DNA of 8,773 nt from Candidatus Sulfotelmatobacter sp. (GCA_030151135.1 JASLEQ010000591.1:1-8773); one strand, 5' to 3'. Positions 1 through 5,873 are shown, numbered from the stretch's first letter. Program-made: numbers and translations. Notes: generated from the letters alone by a model not told the origin.

Positions 1-339
1 CAATCACCGTCCGGCGCTGCTTCAGGTGTGCCCAGCATAGCGATACCCAAAACCACCGCAGTGCTGGTCATCGAGACTCCCAGACAGGGCATAACCCCAG
101 AACAAATCATGGCCGTCATACCGGAAGAGATTCGGGCAACGGTGAAGCTCTACCTCGACGGGAAAATTCGCGAGTGGTATTCGCGCGGCGATGGCAAAGG
201 CATTGTCTTCCTGCTCGATGCAACGACTGAAGGCGAAGCCCGCGCTATTATGGAAACCCTGCCGCTAGCAAAAGAACATTTGATGGATTCGCAGTACATT
301 CCCGTCGGCCCCTTAATGCCGCTGAGGGCGCTACTGTGA
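1..339 (+). CDS. Muconolactone-isomerase-like / YciI-like small protein, 5' end outside the window
   Basis: The frame is open from the window edge to TGA at 337-339. The body from about base 61 (AVLVIETPRQG...) alternates hydrophobic beta strands with an amphipathic helix (PEEIRATVKLYLDGKIREW) and ends with LPLAKEHLMDSQYIPVGPL. That pattern resembles the ferredoxin-like dimeric alpha-beta barrel of muconolactone delta-isomerase and YciI proteins: 'gain in helix, strand with GIVFLLDATT, short helix, then a PL-rich C-terminus'. A GTG at 28 could start it, but there is no Shine-Dalgarno sequence there. The residues before it (QSPSGAASG) look like the region just after a signal-peptide cleavage site, so I infer that the true start and a signal peptide lie upstream. 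Catalysis on muconolactone is not implied, since many relatives have no known substrate and no aromatic-degradation genes are nearby. Confidence 0.7.
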   Translation, partial: QSPSGAASGVPSIAIPKTTAVLVIETPRQGITPEQIMAVIPEEIRATVKLYLDGKIREWYSRGDGKGIVFLLDATTEGEARAIMETLPLAKEHLMDSQYIPVGPLMPLRALL

Positions 340-359
340 GCGGGAGCGCAGTCCCTCAC
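336..359 (+). other. Hairpin overlapping the stop codon of the first gene
   Basis: GTGA (336-339) pairs with TCAC (356-359) and GGGA (342-345) with TCCC (352-355), leaving a 2-nt bulge and a 6-nt loop. The TGA stop lies within the left arm. No T-run follows, so it is not a classical intrinsic terminator. It could protect the 3' end of the mRNA or be chance in GC-rich DNA. Confidence 0.3.
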
Positions 360-882
360 CCGATCTCCGATGGCCCCGCGACGAGGTCCGACGGCCCTCG
401 CCCAAATCGACGGCAGACCTTTTAGCCACTGTTTCGAGCCATCAACAGGGCGGGGAGAGTTCAGTGCCTCGCCTCACCGGTCGACAGCCTTTCTAAATGG
501 AAAGCCTCTGCTGGGAATTGCTTTCATACACAGGCAAGGTAGACCGGTATGAAAGCGCCGATCGGGGCGAATCCAGTCGTACGCGGAGTGCCGGGCCCGA
601 GCCTGGAACATAAGGATTTATACCTCTTGACAAGCCACGACACGTTTTCGGCGCCCTACGCGTTTGCGTACGATATGCAGGCCGTGGGACGCGCAAAGGG
701 TGGGAGAAGTTACGGGAGGGGGAGCCCACGGGAGGCACTTGGGGCCTTCCGGCAATTTGCCTCCAACCTCGCGCCTTTCCAGTTGCATCTATTTGCACAA
801 ATCGCCACGATCTTCCGCTCGCCTTTTGTGTGTCAACGCTGACATCAGTGCGCTCGCGGCTAAACAATCAGGAGTCATATAG
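340..882. other. Gene-free stretch of about 540 bp
   Basis: Open frames of 60-124 codons cross this stretch on both strands. None has a convincing ribosome site, domain pattern or hydrophobic segment, and their composition (runs of Arg, Ser, Pro) is what out-of-frame GC-rich DNA gives. The stretch holds a G-rich cluster at 686-744, a small TACGC/GCGTA hairpin at 657-670, and a TGTCA-N4-TGACA dyad at 831-844. A TTGACA hexamer at 627-632 has no -10 partner at the right distance. I recognise no riboswitch or tRNA. It most likely contains the promoter and 5' leader of the barrel gene at 883, and may hold a decayed gene or an unrecognised small RNA. Confidence 0.5.
831..844. promoter_or_regulatory. 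Inverted repeat TGTCA-N4-TGACA upstream of the barrel gene
   Basis: Perfect 5-bp arms flank ACGC, with the centre about 45 bp upstream of the ATG at 883. The size and position suit either a dimeric repressor/activator half-site pair or a small 5'-leader hairpin. No confident -35/-10 pair was found around it, so its relation to a promoter is unknown. Confidence 0.3.
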
Positions 883-1476
883 ATGAGACGTCTTGTTGGA
901 TTTCTATTAGGTTCACTCTTATTTGCAGCACCAGCCGTGTGGGCCCAAAGCAGCAGCGGTCACACCGACCACGCCGAAGTTGGCATCTTCGCCGAATACT
1001 TCCGCTTCTCCGATCCCGGACCGACCAGCAACTATATCGGCCTGGGCGGTCGCGCCGCCTTTAACCTGAATTCCAGCGCTCAGATCGAAGCCGAAATGGG
1101 ATACGACTTCGAGCGCAACTACACCAGCACCTTTAACAATGGCGTATCCACTGCCACGGTCGCCAGCAGGCTGCGCGTGCTGCATGGTCTCTTCGGCCCC
1201 AAATTTTCGACAGGCTCCGGCCCGTTTCGCTTCTTCGTCACCGGCAAAGTCGGATTCGAAAATTTCACCGTAACTAATTTAGGAGCGCCTACCGGTTTCA
1301 GCAACGCAGTTGGTCTGGGTAGCGGCTCAACCTACTTCGCCCTCTATCCGGGCGGCGGCATTGAAGCGTTCGCCGGACCAATCGGCGTCCGCGCCGAAGT
1401 TGGCGACAACATCTTTATCAATAACGGAGTGCATAACAACCTGCGCATTAGTTTCGGCCCGCAGTTTCGCTTCTAG
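883..1476 (+). CDS. Outer-membrane beta-barrel protein (OmpA/Opacity-like small porin fold)
   Basis: This 197-residue protein starts at ATG 883 with AGGAG at 870-874, 8 nt upstream. Residues 1-21 form a classical Sec signal peptide: MRR, a hydrophobic core (LVGFLLGSLLF), then an A-x-A-type site, cleaving about VWA|Q. The mature 176 residues are rich in Gly, Asn, Ser and alternating aromatic/hydrophobic strands (EVGIFAEYFRF, YIGLGGRAAFNL, AQIEAEMGYDFE, FRFFVTGKVGFENF, GIEAFAGPIGVRAEVG). It ends LRISFGPQFRF, so the last residue is Phe, the usual signal for BAM-dependent outer-membrane insertion. The length suits an 8-stranded barrel of the OMP_b-brl type. It carries no OmpA peptidoglycan-binding domain. 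The exact role (adhesion, envelope stability, small-molecule passage) cannot be told. It appears to be a single-gene unit closed by the terminator at 1513-1542. Confidence 0.85.
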   Translation: MRRLVGFLLGSLLFAAPAVWAQSSSGHTDHAEVGIFAEYFRFSDPGPTSNYIGLGGRAAFNLNSSAQIEAEMGYDFERNYTSTFNNGVSTATVASRLRVLHGLFGPKFSTGSGPFRFFVTGKVGFENFTVTNLGAPTGFSNAVGLGSGSTYFALYPGGGIEAFAGPIGVRAEVGDNIFINNGVHNNLRISFGPQFRF

Positions 1477-1506
1477 CTTCTGCGTATCACTAGCTTCTGC
1501 GTATGA
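1473..1506 (+). repeat. 17-bp tandem duplication at the barrel stop codon
   Basis: CTAGCTTCTGCGTAT occurs at 1473-1487 and again at 1490-1504, with a 17-bp period; the two full units differ at one base (TCA versus TGA ending). The first copy includes the TAG stop of the barrel gene. This is a local slippage-type duplication between the stop codon and the terminator. Confidence 0.85.
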
Positions 1507-1512
1507 AAGACT

Positions 1513-1542
1513 GGCGGCCGCAAATGGCCGCCCTTTCTTTTT
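1513..1542 (+). terminator. Intrinsic terminator of the barrel gene
   Basis: GGCGGCC (1513-1519) and GGCCGCC (1526-1532) form a perfect 7-bp GC stem with a 6-nt loop. It is followed by CTTTCTTTTT to 1542. It lies 37 bp after the barrel stop codon, so it should separate that gene from the efflux transporter downstream. Confidence 0.78.
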
Positions 1543-1560
1543 GGTTCTTGCTTTCATCCC

Positions 1561-1580
1561 GCTGTGACCCTCGTCACGGC
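1561..1580. promoter_or_regulatory. Dyad in front of the efflux gene (operator or leader hairpin)
   Basis: GCTGTGAC (1561-1568) and GTCACGGC (1573-1580) pair over 8 bp, with one T-G wobble and a 4-nt CCTC loop. It sits about 32 bp before the TTG start of the transporter. It could be an operator for a local repressor or an mRNA hairpin limiting translation of a gene with no clear ribosome site. No T-run follows, so a terminator role is unlikely. Confidence 0.35.
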
Positions 1581-1611
1581 GCCCGCAGAACTCTTTCCGC
1601 CATAGTAAAAC

Positions 1612-3303
1612 TTGGCGGACCCTTCGCAATCCTCGCCATCATTAGCCGAGCCCTCTCGGCCCTCTTTCATCAATCCGTGGGTTGTCACCGTCTCCGTGAT
1701 GTTGGCTACCTTCATGGAAGTTCTCGATACCACCGTCGTCAACGTCTCCATCCCTCACATCGCCGGAAATCTCGCCTCCACCAACGAGGAAGGCACTTGG
1801 GTTGTCACGTCTTACCTTGTATCGAACGCCATCGTTCTGCCGATTTCCGGATGGCTTGCCAACCACTTCGGTCGCAAGCGCCTTCTGTTGGCCTGCGTCG
1901 CCGGATTTACCATCACATCACTCTGCTGCGGCTTGGCCACTTCGCTTACGCAACTGATCGCTTTTCGAGTGTTGCAAGGGTTGACCGGAGGAGGTCTCCA
2001 GCCTCTCGCGCAGGCCATTCTGCTTGAGACTTTTCCCAAAGAGCGCCACGGTCACGCCATGGCCGCCTTCAGCGTCGGTATCTTGCTCGCGCCAATCCTC
2101 GGCCCCACCCTCGGTGGCTGGATCACCGACAACTACACCTGGCGCTGGATCTTTTATCTCAACTTGCCAGTCGGAATTCTCTCGCTGTTCCTGATGAACC
2201 GCTACGTCTTCGACCCGCATTACGTCAAGCGCGGCACTGGCAAAGTTGATCTATGGGGCATAGGATTTCTCGCCCTCGGCATCGGCTCGCTTCAGGTCCT
2301 CCTCGATACCGGCCAGCGCAAAGATTGGTTCTCTTCCGATTACATCCGCATCTTCAGCCTCTTTTGCGTCTTCGGGCTTGCCGCGTTGGTGATTCGCGAA
2401 CTCACGACCGATCATCCCGTCGTCGATCTGCGCGCACTGAAAGATCGCTCGTTCAGCGCAGGAGTGTTGCTCATTGCCCTGGTTGGATTCGTTCTCTACG
2501 CCAGCCTGGTTCTACTCCCTCTGTACCTGCAGACACTGATGGGGTATCCAGCCTACAATTCGGGCCTCGCTCTTTCTCCTCGCGGAATCGGAGCTCTGCT
2601 CTTTACTCCGCTAGCCGGACATCTCACCACCAAAATAGATCCTCGTCGATTGCTGCTGGTCGGGTTCATCATCGGCGCGATCACGATGTTTCAGCTCTCG
2701 GGCCTGAATCTCCACGCTGGATTCTGGGACATCTTCTGGGCGCAGATCCTCCAAGGCGTCGCCCTGAGTTTCCTTTTTATTCCCCTGGCATCGCTCTCGG
2801 TCTCGCACATCCCGCCGCAACGAATGGGCAACGCCACCAGCATCTTCAACCTGATGCGCAATATCGGCGGCAGCGTCGGCATCGCCATCATGACTACGTT
2901 CCTTGCCCGACGCTCCCAGGTCCATCAAAACCACCTCGTCGCCAATGTCACTGCGGGCAGACCCGAGACTCTTCGCTTCCTCTCGGGGATGCGCGCGAAT
3001 TTCGCGGCTCATGGTGCCGATTCCGCGACCGCCTCCCGCAAAGCGCTCGCCGCCCTCTACGAACTCGTCCAGCAGCACGCCTCCATGCTCGCCTTCGTCG
3101 AAGCTTTTTGGCTCATGGGAGTGGTTTTCCTTCTCATGATCCCATTCCTGCCGATCCTGCAATACGACAAGAAGAAGCGCTCTCCCAATCGCGTAGCGGA
3201 GTTCCAAAGGGTCACTCTTCCTTCGCCTTCTCAATCTCTCACGTCCCCAGCACAAGAACCGGAGCAGATCCCGCACGAAGAACACCATCTGGCATTTCAC
3301 TGA
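1612..3303 (+). CDS. DHA2-family (EmrB/QacA-type) MFS multidrug efflux transporter, 14 TM helices
   Basis: This is an inner-membrane, proton-driven drug exporter of 563 residues. Motifs in order: the DHA2 signature in TM1 (EVLDTTVVNVSIPHI, 36-50), motif A between TM2 and TM3 (GWLANHFGRKRLL, 80-92), motif B (RVLQGLTGG, 119-127), motif C typical of drug/H+ antiporters (GILLAPILGPTLGGW, 156-170), and the EmrB-like WRWIFYLNLPVGI (177-189). A hydrophilic loop at about 431-480 precedes the last helix, followed by a polar tail of about 45 residues. The start is TTG 1612: an in-frame TAA at 1606 rules out anything earlier, and the first ATG (1699) would remove part of TM1. No Shine-Dalgarno sequence is visible. 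Homologous pumps often work with an HlyD/EmrA adaptor and TolC, but neither is adjacent here. The substrate is unknown. Confidence 0.95.
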   Translation: MADPSQSSPSLAEPSRPSFINPWVVTVSVMLATFMEVLDTTVVNVSIPHIAGNLASTNEEGTWVVTSYLVSNAIVLPISGWLANHFGRKRLLLACVAGFTITSLCCGLATSLTQLIAFRVLQGLTGGGLQPLAQAILLETFPKERHGHAMAAFSVGILLAPILGPTLGGWITDNYTWRWIFYLNLPVGILSLFLMNRYVFDPHYVKRGTGKVDLWGIGFLALGIGSLQVLLDTGQRKDWFSSDYIRIFSLFCVFGLAALVIRELTTDHPVVDLRALKDRSFSAGVLLIALVGFVLYASLVLLPLYLQTLMGYPAYNSGLALSPRGIGALLFTPLAGHLTTKIDPRRLLLVGFIIGAITMFQLSGLNLHAGFWDIFWAQILQGVALSFLFIPLASLSVSHIPPQRMGNATSIFNLMRNIGGSVGIAIMTTFLARRSQVHQNHLVANVTAGRPETLRFLSGMRANFAAHGADSATASRKALAALYELVQQHASMLAFVEAFWLMGVVFLLMIPFLPILQYDKKKRSPNRVAEFQRVTLPSPSQSLTSPAQEPEQIPHEEHHLAFH

Positions 3304-3316
3304 CTCAGTTCGTAGG

Positions 3317-3322
3317 GATAAT
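3317..3322 (+). promoter_or_regulatory. Possible -10 box for the CBS gene
   Basis: GATAAT matches 5 of 6 bases of the TATAAT consensus and lies about 105 bp before the CBS start. The sequence 16-17 bp upstream (around 3295-3300, TTTCAC) is a poor -35, so this is only a candidate. If real, the transcript would carry the structured leader at 3326-3392. Confidence 0.22.
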
Positions 3323-3325
3323 AGT

Positions 3326-3392
3326 GGCCGAGGGCTGAGGCCCGGCCCTGTGATAAAGTATCCCCACTCGCTCAAGCTGGCTGTGGGGCCGG
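3326..3392 (+). promoter_or_regulatory. Structured leader with competing hairpins before the CBS gene
   Basis: Hairpin one: GGCC (3326-3329) with GGCC (3344-3347) and GGG (3332-3334) with CCC (3341-3343), with a 2-nt bulge. Hairpin two: CCCCAC (3362-3367) with GTGGGG (3383-3388), a perfect 6-bp stem. A third pairing, CCGGCCC (3342-3348) with GGGCCGG (3386-3392), excludes both. This ends about 25 nt before the CBS ribosome site. It does not match any riboswitch I recognise, and hairpin one could instead be the weak end of the transporter transcript. Confidence 0.3.
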
Positions 3393-3427
3393 CTAGTCCT
3401 GAGATTTCCCCTCATCGAAGGAGCATT

Positions 3428-3838
3428 ATGAGCACCCTCCGCGATCTCATCCGCAACCGCAAACTCTACTCCATCGAATCCACACGCACTATCCTCGACG
3501 CCGCCCGCTACATGATGGAGCACAACATTGGTGCCGTCCCCATCCTCCGCAACGGCGAATTGCTCGGCATTGTCTCCGAACGAGACATCATGAATCGCGT
3601 CGTGGCCATCGGCCGTACGCCGGGCACGACCGCCGTCACTGAAGTCATGACCGCCAACCCGCGCTCCGTTTCCGTTGACGACAGTTTCGAAGAGTGCCTG
3701 TTCATCATGCATGAATTCGGGTTCCGCCATCTCCCGGTCCTCGATGGCAAAGAATTGAAGGGATTGGTTTCGCTTCGCGACGTCCTGATGCATCAGGCGG
3801 CAGAAATTGAGCGCCAAACTCAGCGCGCCGCCTCCTAA
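3428..3838 (+). CDS. Twin CBS-domain protein
   Basis: This is a 136-residue soluble protein made almost entirely of one Bateman module. CBS1 covers about residues 10-60 and contains GIVSERD (47-53); CBS2 covers about 70-122 and contains GLVSLRD (112-118). The G-x-x-S-x-R-D motif in both repeats is the usual ribose/phosphate-contacting region, so binding of an adenosyl ligand such as AMP, ATP or SAM is plausible from family knowledge. The start is ATG 3428 with AAGGAG at 3418-3423; an in-frame GTG at 3350 would add 26 residues with no domain and is rejected. The short charged tail (AAEIERQTQR) has no catalytic domain. Stand-alone CBS pairs of this size typically regulate a partner or form dimers, but the partner cannot be named from the window. 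Confidence 0.95.
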   Translation: MSTLRDLIRNRKLYSIESTRTILDAARYMMEHNIGAVPILRNGELLGIVSERDIMNRVVAIGRTPGTTAVTEVMTANPRSVSVDDSFEECLFIMHEFGFRHLPVLDGKELKGLVSLRDVLMHQAAEIERQTQRAAS

Positions 3839-3895
3839 GGAACTCGGTCCCGTAAGCTCACAGCGATGACCGGAATTCAGGAATGGCTCTGCAAA

Positions 3896-3913
3896 CGCCG
3901 GGCTAAATCGGCG
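3896..3913. terminator. Weak hairpin between convergent genes
   Basis: CGCCG (3896-3900) pairs with CGGCG (3909-3913) across an 8-nt loop, in the 103-bp gap between the stop codons of the CBS gene and the minus-strand secreted-protein gene. Read on the minus strand it is followed by only three T residues (TTTGC). It is a possible weak bidirectional terminator, with nothing stronger visible in the gap. Confidence 0.25.
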
Positions 3914-3941
3914 GCAGGACTTTGATTCGCTCGATGAAGAT

Positions 3942-4961
3942 CTAGGTTTTGGGCGGAGCCGTTACCGTCAAAGTCACGGTCGGACCTGTGTTGGTGGCGC
4001 TGACGTTGCTCGATACCACGCCGTTCGAATCCACTCCGACAATCGTAAACGTGTAAGTGTTTGCCGGAGTCGTCCCATTGGGCGTGCTGGTTGTAGCGGT
4101 AGTGTTCGTGCCGCAGGCGGGCACCAGAAGAAACGAGGCTCCGATCACAAAGACGGCCAGCAGCGCCCACGCTTTTCTCGACTTCCTGCACCCGGTGGCG
4201 GCTCCTATCCCCACGAAACCCAAAATTGGCAGTGACAGCCACAACGCATAAAAGCTGGGCCGATGAGTTAAGGCCCCCGTCGTTACTGGGCCGAAAGTAC
4301 TGATGTTCAGGTTCGCGCTCGCCGCCGTCGCGCCATTCAGCGTCAAGGTCGGTGTTCCGCCCGGATATGTAAAAGAGCACACCGGAGGAATCGTCACCAG
4401 TGGCGTCAGGCTTCCGCAACTGAGTGTAATTCCACCGCTCGGTGTCTTATACCCGTTCGCGGCGTTAATGCTGATCACGCCCTGCGCCGCGTTGCCCGCT
4501 ACTACGCTCGTGGGAGAAACCGCACTCGCAATCGTGATGGTGAATTGCGGCGTAACCGCCAGCACCGTGAAGTCTTGCCCTGGATTTGTAGTCGTAAAGC
4601 CAGTCGCTGGATCCGTTCCCGTCACCGTGACCGTGTAAAGTGTCTGTGTCGTTGTAGCTTGAGTTGTCAGATTTGCCGTGACCGTCGCAGTCGTAGTCAC
4701 CGAACTCGGACTCACATTGCAAACTGGCGGGTCCGTCGTGCTGATCGCCGCCGTGACTTGGCACGTGAGATTGATCGTGCCCGAAAATCCGGCCTGCGGC
4801 GTCACCTGAATCGAGATCGACGACACTCCGCTGGGAGCCACCGCGCTCGGAGAAAGCGCCGAAATCGTTAGCGCAAATTCCGGTGTCTGGCCCTGCACCC
4901 GTGGCACCAGTGCCACTAAAAAGGCCAATGCAAAAACGGCCGGTGTCCCGGCCCGTCTCAT
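3942..4961 (-). CDS. Secreted Ig-like-repeat protein with internal membrane segments
   Basis: Starting from ATG 4961 the protein has 339 residues. Residues 1-24 are a compact signal peptide (MRRAGTPAV, core FALAFLVALVP, then RVQG|Q). Two Thr/Ser/Val-rich beta-sandwich-like repeats follow: about 26-135 (Cys67 and Cys81) and 137-228 (Cys182 and Cys195). Both open with TP-x-F and share an L-[T/S]-C ... PPVC spacing, suggesting a disulfide in each. Residues 238-256 (FYALWLSLPILGFVGIG) and 264-281 (AWALLAVFVIGASFLLVP) are hydrophobic and separated by CRKSRK. ACG at 282-284 is followed by a Thr/Asn-rich linker and a third beta-rich domain to the end (YTFTIVGVDS...VTLTV). ATG 4961 was chosen for the classical signal peptide and a weak AGGTTGA upstream; ATG 5000 and TTG 5018 (preceded by GAAGG) are alternatives. 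Such proteins are common in Acidobacteria; no function is known to me. Confidence 0.85.
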   Translation of the reverse strand: MRRAGTPAVFALAFLVALVPRVQGQTPEFALTISALSPSAVAPSGVSSISIQVTPQAGFSGTINLTCQVTAAISTTDPPVCNVSPSSVTTTATVTANLTTQATTTQTLYTVTVTGTDPATGFTTTNPGQDFTVLAVTPQFTITIASAVSPTSVVAGNAAQGVISINAANGYKTPSGGITLSCGSLTPLVTIPPVCSFTYPGGTPTLTLNGATAASANLNISTFGPVTTGALTHRPSFYALWLSLPILGFVGIGAATGCRKSRKAWALLAVFVIGASFLLVPACGTNTTATTSTPNGTTPANTYTFTIVGVDSNGVVSSNVSATNTGPTVTLTVTAPPKT

Positions 4962-5064
4962 CTTCAACCTGAATTTTGATTCCAATCGCTCGATCGACAT
5001 GAACTGGATGTGATTCAACTACCTTCGATTCGCCCGCTTCGAAAAAAGCTGCCCGCCCCACCCG

Positions 5065-5070
5065 ATTCTA
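5065..5070 (-). promoter_or_regulatory. Possible -10 box for the secreted Ig-like gene
   Basis: On the minus strand TAGAAT matches 5 of 6 bases of the -10 consensus, about 50-105 bp upstream of the possible starts. No recognisable -35 lies 16-18 bp upstream. The rest of the 5019-5199 gap holds a perfect TTCGCGCGAA palindrome at 5180-5189, just past the regulator's stop codon, and no gene. Confidence 0.22.
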
Positions 5071-5199
5071 ACATCATGTGGCGCGGACACCTCGCTCGGA
5101 AGGGTATTGATTGCTGGCCGAGCAATTCGACAATCCCCGCCTTCCTCACCAAGGTTATTGATCGTAATCGAAAGGCTGCTTCGCGCGAACCTCTGCTCC

Positions 5200-5775
5200 T
5201 TACGGGACCGTAATGATCAACCCAGTGCAGGTCTTCGACCCACGCCGCCGGTAGCTGTGTTGCACGGCTCCATCGAAGTACACCGCATCCTCCGCCTCCA
5301 GTTCAATTTCTTCGCTGCCAATCTTCAGCGTCAGCGACCCTTTCATGACATACAGCAATTCCACTCCAGGATGCTGATGCGGCTTCGCCGGAATGTCGTG
5401 GAACTCAGCCACGTATCCGCTTAACTTGCGTTCGGTCGCTTTGTAGTCCAGGCATTCGAAATAGTAGGGAACATCCTGCACGCCGGGTCTTTCCGGAAAC
5501 CGCTTGCGTTCTTCTTTCCGCACGACGCTGACCAACCGTCGCTGCCGTTCATCCGTAAAAAAATAATCGAGCCCCACGCTGTACACCATTGCGATTCGCA
5601 GCAACGTCGGCAGTGTGGGAAATAGCTTCCCCCGTTCCAGCTTCGACAACAGCGCCGGAGAAAGCCCCGTATGCTTGCCCAATTCCACTAAACCTAAACT
5701 CTTGCGCAGACGCAGGGTCCGCAACTTCTCCCCGATCGAATACCGGCCCAACCCCTGCACAACCGTTTCGTTCAT
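5200..5775 (-). CDS. XRE-family transcriptional regulator with C-terminal cupin domain
   Basis: This is a 191-residue cytoplasmic DNA-binding regulator. Residues about 14-70 are a Cro/C1-type helix-turn-helix (IGEKLRTLRLRKSLGLVELG, then TGLSPALLSKLERGK as turn plus recognition helix, and PTLPTLLRIAMVYSVGLDYFF). Residues about 118-190 form a cupin_2 barrel: His133, His135 and Glu139 in PHQHPGVELLYVMKG and His173 in GAVQHSY match the usual metal-ligand set, so a metal- and ligand-binding sensor is plausible. This is the PuuR-like architecture, in which the cupin senses a small molecule. Its effector cannot be told from sequence. The start is ATG 5775 rather than the adjacent TTG 5778; only a weak GGTGG precedes it. 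It lies upstream of the secreted Ig-like gene on the same strand, but the gap of over 200 bp argues against tight cotranscription. Confidence 0.95.
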   Translation of the reverse strand: MNETVVQGLGRYSIGEKLRTLRLRKSLGLVELGKHTGLSPALLSKLERGKLFPTLPTLLRIAMVYSVGLDYFFTDERQRRLVSVVRKEERKRFPERPGVQDVPYYFECLDYKATERKLSGYVAEFHDIPAKPHQHPGVELLYVMKGSLTLKIGSEEIELEAEDAVYFDGAVQHSYRRRGSKTCTGLIITVP

Positions 5776-5796
5776 CAACCACCGTTTCCAGCCAAT

Positions 5797-5826
5797 AAAA
5801 TAAACGTGCCTGGCGACTCAGGGCAA
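5797..5826 (-). promoter_or_regulatory. Likely promoter of the XRE-cupin gene
   Basis: On the minus strand TTGCCC (5821-5826, 4 of 6 to consensus) and TATTTT (5797-5802, 4 of 6) are 18 bp apart. Transcription would start about 5790, giving a leader of about 15 nt to ATG 5775. An imperfect dyad, TGCCTG (5807-5812) against CAGGGCA (5819-5825), occupies the spacer and overlaps the -35, which is where an autorepressor would bind. Confidence 0.35.
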
Positions 5827-5845
5827 CCGCCCCCACGAAAATGGG

Positions 5846-5873
5846 AATGGGCGTGTCCCGCCTCTGCCCCATT
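5846..5873. other. Inverted repeat in the AsmA-XRE gap
   Basis: AATGGG (5846-5851) pairs with CCCATT (5868-5873) across a 16-nt loop. The surrounding gap (5776-6054) holds no convincing gene: a 42-codon frame from ATG 5917 on the plus strand is Arg/Pro-rich with a purine run only 2 nt from the ATG. The function of the repeat is unknown. Confidence 0.25.

Noticed and set aside
424..432. GCCACTG resembling a cobalamin-riboswitch element
   Set aside because: The other conserved elements of that riboswitch are absent around it.
627..632. TTGACA as a -35 box
   Set aside because: The sequence 16-18 bp downstream is GGCGCC-like, not a -10.
493..867. 124-codon minus-strand frame and overlapping plus-strand frames (549-842, 664-882) in the gene-free stretch
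   Set aside because: No ribosome site, no hydrophobic core or domain pattern, and composition typical of non-coding GC-rich DNA.
2253..3338. 361-codon plus-strand frame inside the efflux gene
   Set aside because: It is out of frame with a clear MFS protein and its translation is Arg/Ser/His/Pro-rich with no domain. It is a GC-rich shadow frame.
2611..3375. 254-codon minus-strand frame opposite the efflux gene
   Set aside because: Very rich in Arg, Glu, Asp and Gly, as expected from the reverse complement of a membrane-protein gene, with no domain pattern.
3350..3427. GTG 3350 as the CBS start
   Set aside because: ATG 3428 has a good AAGGAG site and the extra 26 residues hold no domain. The region also carries the leader hairpins.
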